Positions 1-10,819 of a stretch of DNA of 41,204 bases are shown here, piece after piece. Under the pieces are notes generated by a model. It was not told where the DNA came from. It was given only the letters and a program-made list of their open reading frames with translations, and ran no database searches. The DNA is from Weeksellaceae bacterium. GTDB taxonomy: Bacteria > Bacteroidota > Bacteroidia > Flavobacteriales > Weeksellaceae. Location: positions 1 to 41,204 of the forward strand of contig JAKOOG010000256.1 in the NCBI GenBank assembly GCA_022701545.1, read 5' to 3'. The translations under genes and the position numbers were made by a program. Positions within the stretch are counted from its first letter, which is position 1, and each line of letters starts with the position of its first letter.

Positions 1-2
1 TG

Positions 3-773
3 GTGATGGTCGCAAAAACAGAGTATACCGATTATTTCATGTGGACCGTCGGACCTTTGACGCTGGTCTATTTATTTTATGAAATGTCCAAAGTAACCCC
101 TTCGGAGCGTAAAAAACTCTGGGCAGCCTTGGTTTTCATCCTGTTCTCCATTTTATTCTGGGGAATTTATGAGCAGAGCGGAGGTTCCTTAAGTATTTTC
201 GCGGCTAAAAATTTAAATAAAGATTTACTAGGCCTGGATCCGAATGGGGTTAACAATTCCGGAGGTGCTTTTTTCATCATTTTCCTTGCACCGCTGATCG
301 GACTGTTGTGGATCTGGATGAACAAAAGAAAAATTGAACCGAATACCATTATCAAGTTTGGACTAGGATTTATATTCCTCGGTTTAGGATATTATATTTT
401 ATTTGCGACGAGATTTTTTGCAGATCTTCAGGGCATTACTTCCCTTAACTTTTTTACCATTGCTTTGCTGGTAATTACTTTGGGTGAACTCTGCCTCTCT
501 CCCATCGGTCTGTCGATTATGACGAAACTCTCCACCAAAAACCTTCAGGGGATGATGATGGGCATGTGGTTTCTGGCTTCCGCTTACGGGCAGTATGTCG
601 CAGGAATTATCGGGGCGGGCCTCGCGACGGCGAAAGAAGGTTCTACCAATTATGACGCCCTGATTACGTATACCGACGGATATAAACAATTGGGATTATA
701 TGCCGTCATTGCCGGAATTGCATTAATTGTGATTTCTCCTTTTGTAAAAAAATTGATGCAGGATGTGAAATAG
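3..773 (+). CDS. POT/PTR family peptide MFS transporter, C-terminal part (5' end outside window)
   Basis: Multiple TM segments; LWIWMNKRKIEPNTIIKFGLGFIFLGLGYYILF and GELCLSPIGLSIMTKLSTKNLQGMMMGMWFLASAYGQY are typical of proton-dependent oligopeptide transporters. Confidence 0.85.
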   Translation: MMVAKTEYTDYFMWTVGPLTLVYLFYEMSKVTPSERKKLWAALVFILFSILFWGIYEQSGGSLSIFAAKNLNKDLLGLDPNGVNNSGGAFFIIFLAPLIGLLWIWMNKRKIEPNTIIKFGLGFIFLGLGYYILFATRFFADLQGITSLNFFTIALLVITLGELCLSPIGLSIMTKLSTKNLQGMMMGMWFLASAYGQYVAGIIGAGLATAKEGSTNYDALITYTDGYKQLGLYAVIAGIALIVISPFVKKLMQDVK

Positions 774-812
774 AACTGAGCAAATGCTTACTTTTACTTA
801 AAATACCAAATC

Positions 813-1346
813 ATGAAGAAAGTGATAAGCATCATCTGCCTGTTTTTACTGACGTTCAGTTCGGCACAGGTAAAATGGATGACGATTGAAGAAGCCATGA
901 AAGCACAGAAGGAAAATCCTAAAAAGATACTGATCGATTTTTATGCAGACTGGTGCGGCCCTTGTAAGATCATGGATAAAAAAACCTACGGCCATCAGGT
1001 AATTGCCGATATTTTAAATGAAAATTATTATCCGGTAAAATTTAATGCCGAAGAAAAGAAAACCGTTGAAATCTTCGGAAGGAAATTCTCCAATGAAAAT
1101 GCGGAACATAAAAAAGGAAGAAATTCCCTGCACGGATTTACCCAGTATATGAATGTTGCCGCAGTTCCGAGTACGGTTTTTCTTGATGAAAACGGAGGAC
1201 CGATCACGATTCTGCAGGGCGAACTGTCCGCAAAGGAACTGGAACCTTACCTGGAATTTATTTCCAAGGATCTTTTCAAAAAAATCCGGACCCGGGAGCA
1301 GTGGGAGGATTACCAGAAGAAATTTAAATCCAAAATAAAAGATTAA
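813..1346 (+). CDS. Secreted thioredoxin-family protein
   Basis: Signal peptide, then DFYADWCGPCKIMDKKTY (CxxC active site) and cis-Pro region AAVPSTVFLDENG. Confidence 0.88.
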   Translation: MKKVISIICLFLLTFSSAQVKWMTIEEAMKAQKENPKKILIDFYADWCGPCKIMDKKTYGHQVIADILNENYYPVKFNAEEKKTVEIFGRKFSNENAEHKKGRNSLHGFTQYMNVAAVPSTVFLDENGGPITILQGELSAKELEPYLEFISKDLFKKIRTREQWEDYQKKFKSKIKD

Positions 1347-1353
1347 CCTTACC

Positions 1354-1383
1354 AAGACTTTCAGACCCGAAAGTCTTTTTTAA
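1354..1383 (+). terminator. Intrinsic terminator after thioredoxin gene
   Basis: AAGACTTTC-agaccc-GAAAGTCTT followed by T-run. Confidence 0.75.
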
Positions 1384-1419
1384 TTTCTAATTTTTCCCGA
1401 AATTCGTGGCTCTTTAAAA

Positions 1420-3504
1420 ATGACATTAGAAACTTCCATAGAATACGTGAAAGGGATCGGTCCCGAAAAAGCCAAGCTCATCAAAACCGTGCTGGGGATT
1501 TCCACGGTGGAAGATCTTCTGAACTTTTTCCCCATCCGCTACCTGGATAAGAGCAAAGTGCATAAGATTGGCGAGTTGAGCGATCTCACAACCGATGTGC
1601 AGCTGAAAGGAAGAATTACCAACATTCAGGAAATACAGACCGGAAAAACCAAAAGGCTGTCGGCCAGATTCAATGACGATACGGGTTCTATGGATCTCGT
1701 CTGGTTCCAGTATTCAAAATGGCTGAAAGAGCAGCTTCCGGTGAATAAAGAAGTTTTTATTTTCGGGAAGATCAATGTTTTCAACCATCAGTTTTCCATG
1801 CCGCATCCCGAAATCGAAGTGGAGGAAAAAAAAGATACGGAAAAACGGTTAAGACCCATTTATCCAAGCTCGGAAAAATTAACCAAGAGAGGACTGAATC
1901 AAAAGTTTTTTCAGGGGGTTATCAAAAATATATGCAGGGAAATCCCGAATCTGATCTATGAGAATTTTCCGGAGTACCTGATGAAAGCCTTTAAGTTTTT
2001 ATCGAGACAGCATACTTATCTTAACATCCATTTCCCAAAGGACATGGAACATGTGGAAAAGGCCAATTACCGCCTGAAGTTTGAGGAATCCTTCTTTTTC
2101 CAGCTGGGATTCGGCTTGAAGAAGCTGCATCATAAAACCCATACGGCAGGAAATCCTTTTCCGGTAATCGGGCAGTATTTCAATGATTTTTATGAAAACC
2201 ATCTGCCGTTCGAACTGACCGGAGCCCAGAAAAGGGTACTGAAGGAAATCCGTCTGGATATGAAACGACCGATCCAGATGAACAGGCTGTTGCAGGGAGA
2301 CGTAGGTTCAGGAAAAACCATGGTGGCACTTCTTACCATGCTGATTGCTAAAGACAACGGTTTCCAGAGCTGCATCATGGCTCCGACGGAAATTCTTGCC
2401 CAGCAACATTACAACGGCATTAAAGAGCTTCTGGAAAACACGGAAGTCAGCGTCAGGCTTTTAACGGGGTCCAGCAGGAAATCACAGCGCAATATTATTC
2501 ATGAAGAACTGGAATCCGGCGAACTTTCCATTCTGGTAGGAACCCATGCGATCCTGGAGGATAAAGTTAAATTTAAAAATTTAGGCCTCGCGATTATTGA
2601 TGAGCAGCACCGCTTCGGCGTTGCCCAACGGGCCAAGCTCTGGGCAAAAAATAAAATTCCGCCGCATATTCTGGTTATGACCGCTACTCCTATTCCACGG
2701 ACCCTGGCCATGAGCTTTTACTCAGACCTCGACGTCTCGGTGATTGATGAACTTCCTATCGGACGAAAGCCGATCATTACGGCACACCGGAAAGAAAAAG
2801 ACCGGGCCTATGTGTACAATTTCTGCCATGAAGAAATCCGTAAAGGACGGCAGGTTTATTTTGTGTATCCCCTGATTGAAGAATCCGAAACACTGGATTA
2901 CAGGAACCTGATGGAGGGCATGGAAAATATTATGGATAATTTTTCAAATTATAATGTGACGATGCTTCACGGGAAAATGAAACCGGATGAAAAAGATGCT
3001 GCCATGAATTATTTTGCTTCCGGCAATGCCCAGATTATGGTGGCAACTACCGTTATTGAAGTAGGGGTAAATGTTCCGAATGCTTCAGTGATGGTGATCG
3101 AGAGCTCGGAGAGATTCGGCCTCTCACAGCTTCATCAGCTGCGGGGACGTGTGGGCCGTGGTGCGGAACAAAGCTACTGCATTCTGATGACTTCCGATAA
3201 ATTATCCAAAGACAGCAGGACCCGCATCAAAACCATGGTTGAAAGTACCGACGGCTTTAAAATTTCTGAAGTGGATATGCAGCTCCGCGGCCCCGGAGAT
3301 ATTCTGGGAACCCAGCAAAGCGGTATCGTCGATTTCAAAAAACTGGACCTGGTAAATGACTCGGCCATTATCCGGACAACTAAAAATACGGTGGAAAAAA
3401 TTCTGGAGGCCGATCCTTTACTTGCACGACCGGATAACCAGATTATTAAAAATTATTACCTGAGGAATTACAAAGGCAAAAACAAATGGAGTAAAATTTC
3501 ATAA
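1420..3504 (+). CDS. recG: ATP-dependent DNA helicase RecG
   Basis: Full-length; LLQGDVGSGKTMVALL (Walker A), IIDEQHRFGVAQR, VMTATPIPRTLAMSFYSDLDVS, QLRGRVGRGAEQSYCIL, MQLRGPGDILGTQQSG. Confidence 0.97.
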   Translation: MTLETSIEYVKGIGPEKAKLIKTVLGISTVEDLLNFFPIRYLDKSKVHKIGELSDLTTDVQLKGRITNIQEIQTGKTKRLSARFNDDTGSMDLVWFQYSKWLKEQLPVNKEVFIFGKINVFNHQFSMPHPEIEVEEKKDTEKRLRPIYPSSEKLTKRGLNQKFFQGVIKNICREIPNLIYENFPEYLMKAFKFLSRQHTYLNIHFPKDMEHVEKANYRLKFEESFFFQLGFGLKKLHHKTHTAGNPFPVIGQYFNDFYENHLPFELTGAQKRVLKEIRLDMKRPIQMNRLLQGDVGSGKTMVALLTMLIAKDNGFQSCIMAPTEILAQQHYNGIKELLENTEVSVRLLTGSSRKSQRNIIHEELESGELSILVGTHAILEDKVKFKNLGLAIIDEQHRFGVAQRAKLWAKNKIPPHILVMTATPIPRTLAMSFYSDLDVSVIDELPIGRKPIITAHRKEKDRAYVYNFCHEEIRKGRQVYFVYPLIEESETLDYRNLMEGMENIMDNFSNYNVTMLHGKMKPDEKDAAMNYFASGNAQIMVATTVIEVGVNVPNASVMVIESSERFGLSQLHQLRGRVGRGAEQSYCILMTSDKLSKDSRTRIKTMVESTDGFKISEVDMQLRGPGDILGTQQSGIVDFKKLDLVNDSAIIRTTKNTVEKILEADPLLARPDNQIIKNYYLRNYKGKNKWSKIS

Positions 3505-4460
3505 AAAAACCGCACAAAGACATAATCTCTATGCGGTCCCCCTTATAAAACTGTTATTTGAAGAAATTACTTTACTTCGATGATAATTACTTTAATATTT
3601 TGTGATTTGGTTTGAAAATATTTATTTTAATGTGATGGGTTTAAGTTTCATACTGTAAAAAACAAAATGAATTACGTTCCAACTTGTTATTATAAAAACT
3701 AACTGATATTTCGTCGAAAGGTTTTTTAATGAAACGAATATATGCCCTTCCGACTCCATTCAAGTTTTCATGATTGTACCGTTTTGTTTAAAGATCTTCT
3801 GCGCTTTCTAAATTGGAAATTTTATAATTCATTTTGTTTAAACTAACATTGTGATTCATTATAAGTGTTTCGCAAACGAAACAAATTCTTTATTATTTAT
3901 ATTCTGCAGGCTCCGAAAATCATCGGATATCTGCCGAATTTCCAAAATTAATTATCACCATTATGTGAATATTGTAAGACAAAGATAATACAATAATTTT
4001 AATTGCAAAATAATTAATACATTTTTTTCACACTTTCATGATAAAATTATTCTGTTCGATCTTCAGGTGTGATATTACCCGTGATGATCAGAAATTCTGT
4101 ATATTATTTATCTGAATCTTTTTAATTATCAGACGGTTTCATAACTATATGGGCACCGTCCATAAAAATCCTTCTTCTTGTTTGCCGGCAGTATTTTCTG
4201 AAGAATATACCATGGTTATCACAGGATCCGGTAGAGGAAGTGTTTCAGTTTAGTGTAAATATTATAGCAAAAAAAATTCCTGCATTGTTGATAAATACAG
4301 GAATTTAAACACTAAGGATGAAAAAAATATACTGATAAAAAGCTAAAAAAGCTTAGCACCAAGCATATGAATGTATTGTTATACGTGATTTGGTTCTGCA
4401 GCAAAGATACAAATTTATAAATCACTTTTAATAGAATTATTAAAAATTTATAAAAAATTT

Positions 4461-4973
4461 TTAATCTGCCTGTTTTTCAATAAAAAATTCCATCAGGTAA
4501 TCGTCCATTACAAAACCGCTGCCGATATCGAAAACCCCTTCACCGTACACACTGAAACCCTGTGATTCATAGAAATTTCTCGCCGGATTGTACTTGTTCA
4601 CATTCAGGATAATCCGTTCATCACCATATCCGGCGGCTTTTTCCTTTAAAAATTCAAGGCCGTACTTCCCTATTCCCTTTCCTTTGCTTTCCGGTACCAG
4701 ATAAATCCTGTGGAGCTTCGTTGTTTTTTCTTCATAGCCGTTTTCGTAGCCGATAAAGCCCTCGAAGGAATGGTTGTTTTCATCCCGAATCAAATAATAA
4801 TGATACCGGGGATTTTGTAAATGCGCTCCAATTTCTGTTGCCGAATACATCGTGGAAAGCATATATTCCATCTGTTCGCCGGAAAGTATCCCGGCATACG
4901 CATTTTCCCAGGATCTTCTCGCCAGCTCCTGAATTAAAGGAATATCCTCTTGTGTGGCTTTTATCAGTTTCAT
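4461..4973 (-). CDS. GNAT family N-acetyltransferase
   Basis: LHRIYLVPESKGKGIGKYGLEFLKEKA acetyl-CoA binding motif; NPARNFYESQGF. Confidence 0.88.
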   Translation of the reverse strand: MKLIKATQEDIPLIQELARRSWENAYAGILSGEQMEYMLSTMYSATEIGAHLQNPRYHYYLIRDENNHSFEGFIGYENGYEEKTTKLHRIYLVPESKGKGIGKYGLEFLKEKAAGYGDERIILNVNKYNPARNFYESQGFSVYGEGVFDIGSGFVMDDYLMEFFIEKQAD

Positions 4974-4993
4974 CGTTCCAAATTATTTTGTAT

Positions 4994-5031
4994 TAAAAAA
5001 AAGAAAGGTGAAAGGCATTAACCTTTCACCT
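4994..5031 (-). terminator. Intrinsic terminator downstream of dapA
   Basis: AGGTGAAAGG...CCTTTCACCT hairpin followed on minus strand by a T-run. Confidence 0.7.
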
Positions 5032-5078
5032 CATTATATTATAGGAATAGTACCGTCAATACAGACTGAAAATATCCT

Positions 5079-5951
5079 TTAAATGTTCGCCATTTCAGCT
5101 TTTATTTTAGCATAAAGGTTTTCAGAAGCAGGAACCAACGGCAATCGCAAATAATTCTTCACAATTCCTTTTTCCGCTAGAACCGCCTTGATTCCGCAAG
5201 GATTTCCTTCTGCAAATATAAGCCTTGTAATCTCTACCAGCTTGTTGTGGATTTCGTACGCTTCTTTTACCTTACCGTCAAAAGCCAATTGAACCATAGT
5301 GGAAAATTCCTTTGGATACCCCTGTGCGATTACGGAAATCACTCCATTTCCTCCAGCCAGTGTTACAGGAAGTGTATATTCGTCATCACCGGACACCAGA
5401 TTGAAACCTTCCGGTTTTTTTCTTAAAATATCAAAATACTGCAGAATATTGGGAGCCGCTTCTTTAATCAGAAATAAGTTCGGGAATTCTTTTGCCAGGC
5501 GCAAAGTAGTTTCCGCTTCAATATTCTGGCCGGTTCTGGAAGGAACGTTATAGATGATAATATTCCTGCCTGTGGAAGCCAATGCTTTGTAATGCTGGTA
5601 CAGCCCTTCCTGATTGGGTTTATTGTAATATGGAGATACGGAAAGCACCGCTTCAAACGCAGATAAGTCTGTTTCTTCGATCTGTTTCTTTACTTCAAGA
5701 GTATTATTCCCGCCAATTCCCAAAACCAGGGGAACGCGTTTACTATTAACCTTAATGATATGCTCAATTACCTGCTTCTTCTCTTCAGCAGAAAGCGTTG
5801 CCGCCTCGGCTGTAGTTCCCAGCACCACTAAATAATTGGTTCCGTTTTCGATGTTGTAATCCACTAATTTGGTGAGACTGTCGAAATCTACGGATAAATC
5901 TTCATTAAAGGGCGTTACCAATGCAACACCTACTCCTTTTAAAATGCTCAT
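5079..5951 (-). CDS. dapA: 4-hydroxy-tetrahydrodipicolinate synthase
   Basis: GVGVALVTPFNEDLSVD, LVVLGTTAEAATLS, SVSPYYNKPNQEGLYQHYKALA, IIYNVPSRTGQNI, LIKEAA. Confidence 0.96.
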   Translation of the reverse strand: MSILKGVGVALVTPFNEDLSVDFDSLTKLVDYNIENGTNYLVVLGTTAEAATLSAEEKKQVIEHIIKVNSKRVPLVLGIGGNNTLEVKKQIEETDLSAFEAVLSVSPYYNKPNQEGLYQHYKALASTGRNIIIYNVPSRTGQNIEAETTLRLAKEFPNLFLIKEAAPNILQYFDILRKKPEGFNLVSGDDEYTLPVTLAGGNGVISVIAQGYPKEFSTMVQLAFDGKVKEAYEIHNKLVEITRLIFAEGNPCGIKAVLAEKGIVKNYLRLPLVPASENLYAKIKAEMANI

Positions 5952-6114
5952 CTGTTAGAATTATTTTTGCCAAATTTAATAATTTACGATAAGAATTTCT
6001 AATAATTACTAATGTTTTATTATACATATAATTATATTTGCATAGACTAAAAGAAAGGATAAAACCGCCCTGGAAAAAACAGGCGGCGGTATCCGTAACG
6101 ATAATCTGCTGTAT

Positions 6115-6882
6115 ATGAAAAATAAATTCTTGTTATTAGGAATTGCCATGGCTGCACTATCCGGCTGTAAGACGGCTTCATCCGCCTCTTCCATGCACCT
6201 CGGAAAAGTGGAGATCCGGAAGAATATTTCTATTAATAATGAGCTAAAGAATGATGAGGAGTTTGTAAAAACGATCCAACCTTATAAACAGAAGCTGGAT
6301 AAGGAAATGAACCAAAAAATCTCACATACCAATGTGGATCTTACAAAACAGGGGGATAACAGCAATCTGGGTAATCTTTTGGCAGACTATACCTTCGACG
6401 GAGCGGATGAATGGGCGAAAAAAAACCTGCAGAAAAATATAGATGCCGCACTGATCAATATCGGCGGAATCCGTACGACAATCGGCAAAGGCGATATTTT
6501 ACTGAAAAGTATTTTCGAGGTCATGCCTTTCGAAAATGAAGTGATTATCGTAAAAATGAAAGGCGCCGATCTCCAGGGGCTTTTTGATTATTATGCAGAA
6601 CACCAGGTGAACAATCCGGTTTCTCATTTGTACATTGAAACCAACCACGGACAGCTTACCAAAACCTTGATCAACGGAAAAGCAGCGAATCCTGACCAGG
6701 ACTATTACATCGCCACATCAGATTATCTGGCTTTAGGCGGTGACCATATGAAATTCTTTTCAAAAGGGCAGATGATCCCGACGGGAATCAAATTACGAGA
6801 TCTCTTTATTGATTACTTCAAAAAAAATCCTGAAGTGACAGCCCATACAGATGTTCGTTTAAATTTTATCGGTAAGAAATAA
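6115..6882 (+). CDS. 5'-nucleotidase C-terminal-domain lipoprotein
   Basis: Lipobox-like signal (ALSGCKTASS); NLLADYTFDGADEW, INIGGIRTTIGKGDI, FEVMPFENEVIIVKMKGADL. Confidence 0.85.
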   Translation: MKNKFLLLGIAMAALSGCKTASSASSMHLGKVEIRKNISINNELKNDEEFVKTIQPYKQKLDKEMNQKISHTNVDLTKQGDNSNLGNLLADYTFDGADEWAKKNLQKNIDAALINIGGIRTTIGKGDILLKSIFEVMPFENEVIIVKMKGADLQGLFDYYAEHQVNNPVSHLYIETNHGQLTKTLINGKAANPDQDYYIATSDYLALGGDHMKFFSKGQMIPTGIKLRDLFIDYFKKNPEVTAHTDVRLNFIGKK

Positions 6883-7832
6883 TGGATAGAAAAAGTTTTT
6901 TAAAAGCAATAGGTGGCGGAACCCTGGCAATGGCTTTGGCTCCCAATATGATGATGGCGGAAGAATTGAAGATCCTGGATCTGAAATCCGCAAATAAACT
7001 GACTATTCTTCATACCAACGACCAGCACAGCAGAATAGAACCTTTTGATGCCAGCTATACAAAAAATCCCAATCAGGGAGGTTTTGCCAGAAGGGCCAGC
7101 CTGATCCGGCAGATCAGAAGCCAGGAACCGAATCTTCTGCTTCTCGATTCGGGGGATATTTTTCAGGGGACTCCTTATTTCAACTTTTTCGGAGGAGAAC
7201 TGGAGTTTAAGCTGATGTCCATGATGAAGTACGATGCTTCCACCATGGGAAATCATGATTTTGATAACGGACTGGATGGCTTTTTAAAAGTGCTGCCCAA
7301 TGCCCAATTTCCTTTTATCTGTTCCAATTATGATTTTAAAAATACCGTGTTGGACGGAAAAACCTCACCCTACAAAATTTTTAATAAAAACGGAATCAAG
7401 GTAGGAATTTTTGCAGTAGGCATCCAGCTGGACGGGCTTGTAGGAAAAAAGCAGTATGGGGAAACCGTTTATACAGACCCGGTAGAGGTGGCGCAGCATT
7501 ATTCCGGTTTCCTTAAAAACGAACAGAAATGCGATCTTGTGATCTGCCTTTCACATATCGGCTATGATTATCAGGACGAGCCTAACAAAGTAAGCGACAG
7601 GATTCTGGCTGCCAAGACAGAAAATATAGATCTTATTCTGGGAGGCCATACCCATACTTTTTTGCCGGAGCCCCAGACATTCACCAACAGAGCGGGCAAG
7701 AACGTACTGGTGAATCAGGTAGGATGGGCCGGACTTTTGCTGGGCAGGATAGATTTCTTTTTCGATTCAGATAAAACCATAAAACATATTTCCTGGAACA
7801 ACCAGGTGATCGACAGCAGCATAATAGCATAA
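6882..7832 (+). CDS. Metallophosphatase (5'-nucleotidase N-terminal-type calcineurin-like phosphoesterase)
   Basis: LTILHTNDQHSRIEPF, LLLDSGDIFQGTPYFNFFGGE, MGNHDFDNGLDG, ILGGHTHTFLPEP; ATGA-type overlap with previous gene. Confidence 0.92.
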   Translation: MDRKSFLKAIGGGTLAMALAPNMMMAEELKILDLKSANKLTILHTNDQHSRIEPFDASYTKNPNQGGFARRASLIRQIRSQEPNLLLLDSGDIFQGTPYFNFFGGELEFKLMSMMKYDASTMGNHDFDNGLDGFLKVLPNAQFPFICSNYDFKNTVLDGKTSPYKIFNKNGIKVGIFAVGIQLDGLVGKKQYGETVYTDPVEVAQHYSGFLKNEQKCDLVICLSHIGYDYQDEPNKVSDRILAAKTENIDLILGGHTHTFLPEPQTFTNRAGKNVLVNQVGWAGLLLGRIDFFFDSDKTIKHISWNNQVIDSSIIA

Positions 7833-7834
7833 GC

Positions 7835-10120
7835 ATGAAAAAACTCTCTTTAATTTCTCTTGGTATTTTAGCATCCCTGCACGTTGCAAATGCACAGACT
7901 ATTTCTTCAAAAAAATGGGCCGACTTATTCTCTTACAATAATGTTCTGGCCATGAAAGAAGACAATGGAAAAATAGTCGCCGCAGCGGAAAGCGGGATTT
8001 TTTATTATACCATTTCCACAGGTGAAATTACAAAGCTGTCCAAAGCGAACGGCCTGCATGAAGTTAAAATTTCAGCTTTTGACTATAACCCACAAACCAA
8101 AATAGGACTCGCCGGGTATCAAAACGGTTCTATGGACGTCATTACTCCGGAGGGCGTTACCTATGTTGTGGACATTCCTATTGCAACCGGCTATAATGGG
8201 AGCAAGAAAATCAACCATATTTCCATCACAGGAGATCTGGCCGTAATTTCTGTGGGATATGGGGTTTCGATTTTCGATTTGAGGAAAAAAGAGTTTAAAG
8301 ATTCAGCATTTTTCTTATCCGGCGGTGTATATGAAGCGAGCAACGAAGCCACAATTTTCGGAACGAAGGTCTATTCCGTTACCAATACCGGCCTGAAAAG
8401 CCATGAGATGAATACCACCTTCCCTGTTTATACCACATGGACGACAGAGATGGCAGGCTCATTCAGACATATCGATTCGGAAAGCGTTTTAAGTTTTTCC
8501 TCAGCCAATACTGCTTATGTATCAAACGGCGGAACCCCGACACCGATTGCGCAGTCCTTTACCGATGTGCATGATGTGGTCGTAACTGCCGGCAGCATCA
8601 TTGTTACCGATCTCAGCAGGGTGTATACTTTCAATACCAACGGAACATTTAATAATAATGTTACTTTCGGAGAAGAATGCAACACGGCCACTAAAATAGG
8701 AAGCAGCGTATTCGGAGGAAGCATCATGTCGGGAATAAAAAACGAAGGCGGAAATTCTTTCAGACCGGATGGCCCGTATCTTAATTTTGCCTATAAACTC
8801 AGCGTTTACGGTGAAAACCAGATTCTGGTTTCTACAGGAGCAAGGGAAAACAGGTTTAATACAGCCGTTTCCAATCCGAAAAACCCCGGATTCTATTATT
8901 TTAACGGAATGGAGTGGATCCACCCCACTTATTTTAAACCCAATGCCAATATATTCAACGTACTGGACGTAGTGGCTGATCCGGTAAATCCAAACGATGT
9001 ATTCTTCACAAACTATATGCTTGACGGGACCCGGGGCGTATATAAAATGAAATATGATCCCGGCAGTAAAGATTTTGTATTTAATAAAAGATATAATCTT
9101 GGAACGGATGATGGTTCCGCGAGACGTCCTGTCGGACTTACCTTTGACGATGTAAATAACCTGTTTGTAACCATCGCCTTTTCTAACGACGGACCGTCGG
9201 CCGGGCCTTTTACTGCAGTAGGTGCTTATGACAGAGCAACTGATGATTTCCTGGTCAGAAATACCACTCAAAGTTTCGGGGTAGCACAAAAACCTCTTTA
9301 TTATGACGGTTTACTGTGGATTCCGACCCCAAGGGTTAATAACTTCATTGCTTACGATGCGAAAAAAACCGTCAATACTTCTGATGATAAAGACTATATC
9401 TTAACCCAGGCAAACGGTTTTGCACCAACTTCGGGAGGAACCCTTTCCGTAGCCATTGACAAATCCGGTGATGCATGGATCGGCGGTGATATCGGTTTAA
9501 GAGTCCTGCCCAATGCGGTGAATGCAGTAAAAACGCCTTCAACAGCCAAAGTAGAACCAATTGTTATCGAGCAGAACGGATTGGGGGAAGAACTTTTCAG
9601 GGACGGGCAGATCCTGCAGATCGAAGTGGATGCCGGAGACCACAAATGGGTTTCGGTAGACGGCGGAGGAGTCTATTATTTATCTTCAGACGGCCAGCAG
9701 ACCATCAAGCATTTCACCAAAGAAAATTCACCGCTTCCTACCAATACCATTACCGACATAAAAGTCGACAGGAAAACCGGGAAGGTTTATTTTGCTTCCT
9801 ATGACGGAATTGTAACGTATCAGGGGGATGTCTCAGACGTGACATCAGATTTCGGAAATGTTCTGGTCTATCCTAATCCGGTAGTCTATTCCAACTTTAA
9901 AGGGAAAGTGACGATTAAAGGACTTGCGGAAGTTACCAATATCAGAATCGCCGATACCACCGGGAATGTAATACACTCGGCTGTAGCCAGAGGCGGGTAT
10001 TATGAATGGGATCTCAACAATCAACGAGGGCAGCGTGTAGCCTCGGGCGTTTATTTTGTGCTGATGACCAATGAAGACGGCACCGATAAAGCGACGGCAA
10101 AAATCGCTGTGGTAAATTAA
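7835..10120 (+). CDS. porZ: PorZ-like two-component-regulator-propeller protein with T9SS C-terminal sorting domain
   Basis: Signal peptide; N-terminal W.DLFSYNNV..M...; propeller repeats; C-terminal YPNPVVYSNFKGKVTIKGL...GVYFVLMTNEDG sorting-domain features; next to recO. Confidence 0.8.
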   Translation: MKKLSLISLGILASLHVANAQTISSKKWADLFSYNNVLAMKEDNGKIVAAAESGIFYYTISTGEITKLSKANGLHEVKISAFDYNPQTKIGLAGYQNGSMDVITPEGVTYVVDIPIATGYNGSKKINHISITGDLAVISVGYGVSIFDLRKKEFKDSAFFLSGGVYEASNEATIFGTKVYSVTNTGLKSHEMNTTFPVYTTWTTEMAGSFRHIDSESVLSFSSANTAYVSNGGTPTPIAQSFTDVHDVVVTAGSIIVTDLSRVYTFNTNGTFNNNVTFGEECNTATKIGSSVFGGSIMSGIKNEGGNSFRPDGPYLNFAYKLSVYGENQILVSTGARENRFNTAVSNPKNPGFYYFNGMEWIHPTYFKPNANIFNVLDVVADPVNPNDVFFTNYMLDGTRGVYKMKYDPGSKDFVFNKRYNLGTDDGSARRPVGLTFDDVNNLFVTIAFSNDGPSAGPFTAVGAYDRATDDFLVRNTTQSFGVAQKPLYYDGLLWIPTPRVNNFIAYDAKKTVNTSDDKDYILTQANGFAPTSGGTLSVAIDKSGDAWIGGDIGLRVLPNAVNAVKTPSTAKVEPIVIEQNGLGEELFRDGQILQIEVDAGDHKWVSVDGGGVYYLSSDGQQTIKHFTKENSPLPTNTITDIKVDRKTGKVYFASYDGIVTYQGDVSDVTSDFGNVLVYPNPVVYSNFKGKVTIKGLAEVTNIRIADTTGNVIHSAVARGGYYEWDLNNQRGQRVASGVYFVLMTNEDGTDKATAKIAVVN

Positions 10121-10806
10121 TGAATTCACAGAACGGATTTTTATTATCGTATATAAAATATGGTGAAAACGATGCCGTATTGCATTGTTTTACTGAAGAA
10201 GACGGGTTTCAGTCTTATTTTTTGAAAGGTATTTACACCAAAAAGAATAAGAAAAAAGCCCTTCTTCTGCCGTTAAGCAAACTCAATTTTTCTTTAAATC
10301 CCCTGAGAGGAAACGGCATCCAGACCATTTCGAAATTTGAAATGGTGAAGAGCAACGATATTTATATGGATATCCGATGCAATACCGTCGTATTTTTCAT
10401 TTCGGATTTTCTGAACCAGAACCTGAGGCATGAAAATAAAAACCACACCATTTTTTTCTGCCTGGAAGAGTTTATCGATGAGCTTCAGAGCCGGAATTAC
10501 CAGTCGCACCTTGTTTTTCTGATTAAAATCCTGAAAATACAGGGAGTGGCGCCACTGATTAATGACAGCAAATACCTTGATCCTGAAACCGGGACATTTA
10601 CTTCCGAAATCATGAACCATCTGTTTACCGAAGAAATTTCTGCAGTTTGGAAAAGCATTCTTACCACGGAAAGCCCCTATCGTGTAAAGATTCCTTCGCG
10701 GTTCCGGAAAGACTTTTTAGACAGTCTTTTAGTCTATTATCACTACCATATTACGGAATTTAAAATTCCGGCATCACTGGAAGTCATCCAGCAAATCTTT
10801 GAGTAA
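10120..10806 (+). CDS. recO: DNA repair protein RecO
   Basis: N-terminal GFLLSYIKYGENDAVLHCFTEEDGF...Y.KGI OB-fold signature; length and domain layout. Confidence 0.85.
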   Translation: MNSQNGFLLSYIKYGENDAVLHCFTEEDGFQSYFLKGIYTKKNKKKALLLPLSKLNFSLNPLRGNGIQTISKFEMVKSNDIYMDIRCNTVVFFISDFLNQNLRHENKNHTIFFCLEEFIDELQSRNYQSHLVFLIKILKIQGVAPLINDSKYLDPETGTFTSEIMNHLFTEEISAVWKSILTTESPYRVKIPSRFRKDFLDSLLVYYHYHITEFKIPASLEVIQQIFE

Positions 10807-10819
10807 AGCAAATTTAATG

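Noticed and set aside
3503-3540. Terminator for recG
   Set aside because: CCGCA/TGCGG hairpin has its T-run only in minus-strand orientation, so it does not support termination of the plus-strand recG transcript.
3540-4450. Long AT-rich intergenic gap after recG
   Set aside because: No ORF, repeat array or convincing structured RNA found by eye; not enough support for a feature.
8522-9289. 255-aa antisense ORF within porZ-like gene
   Set aside because: Antisense shadow of a strongly supported coding gene.
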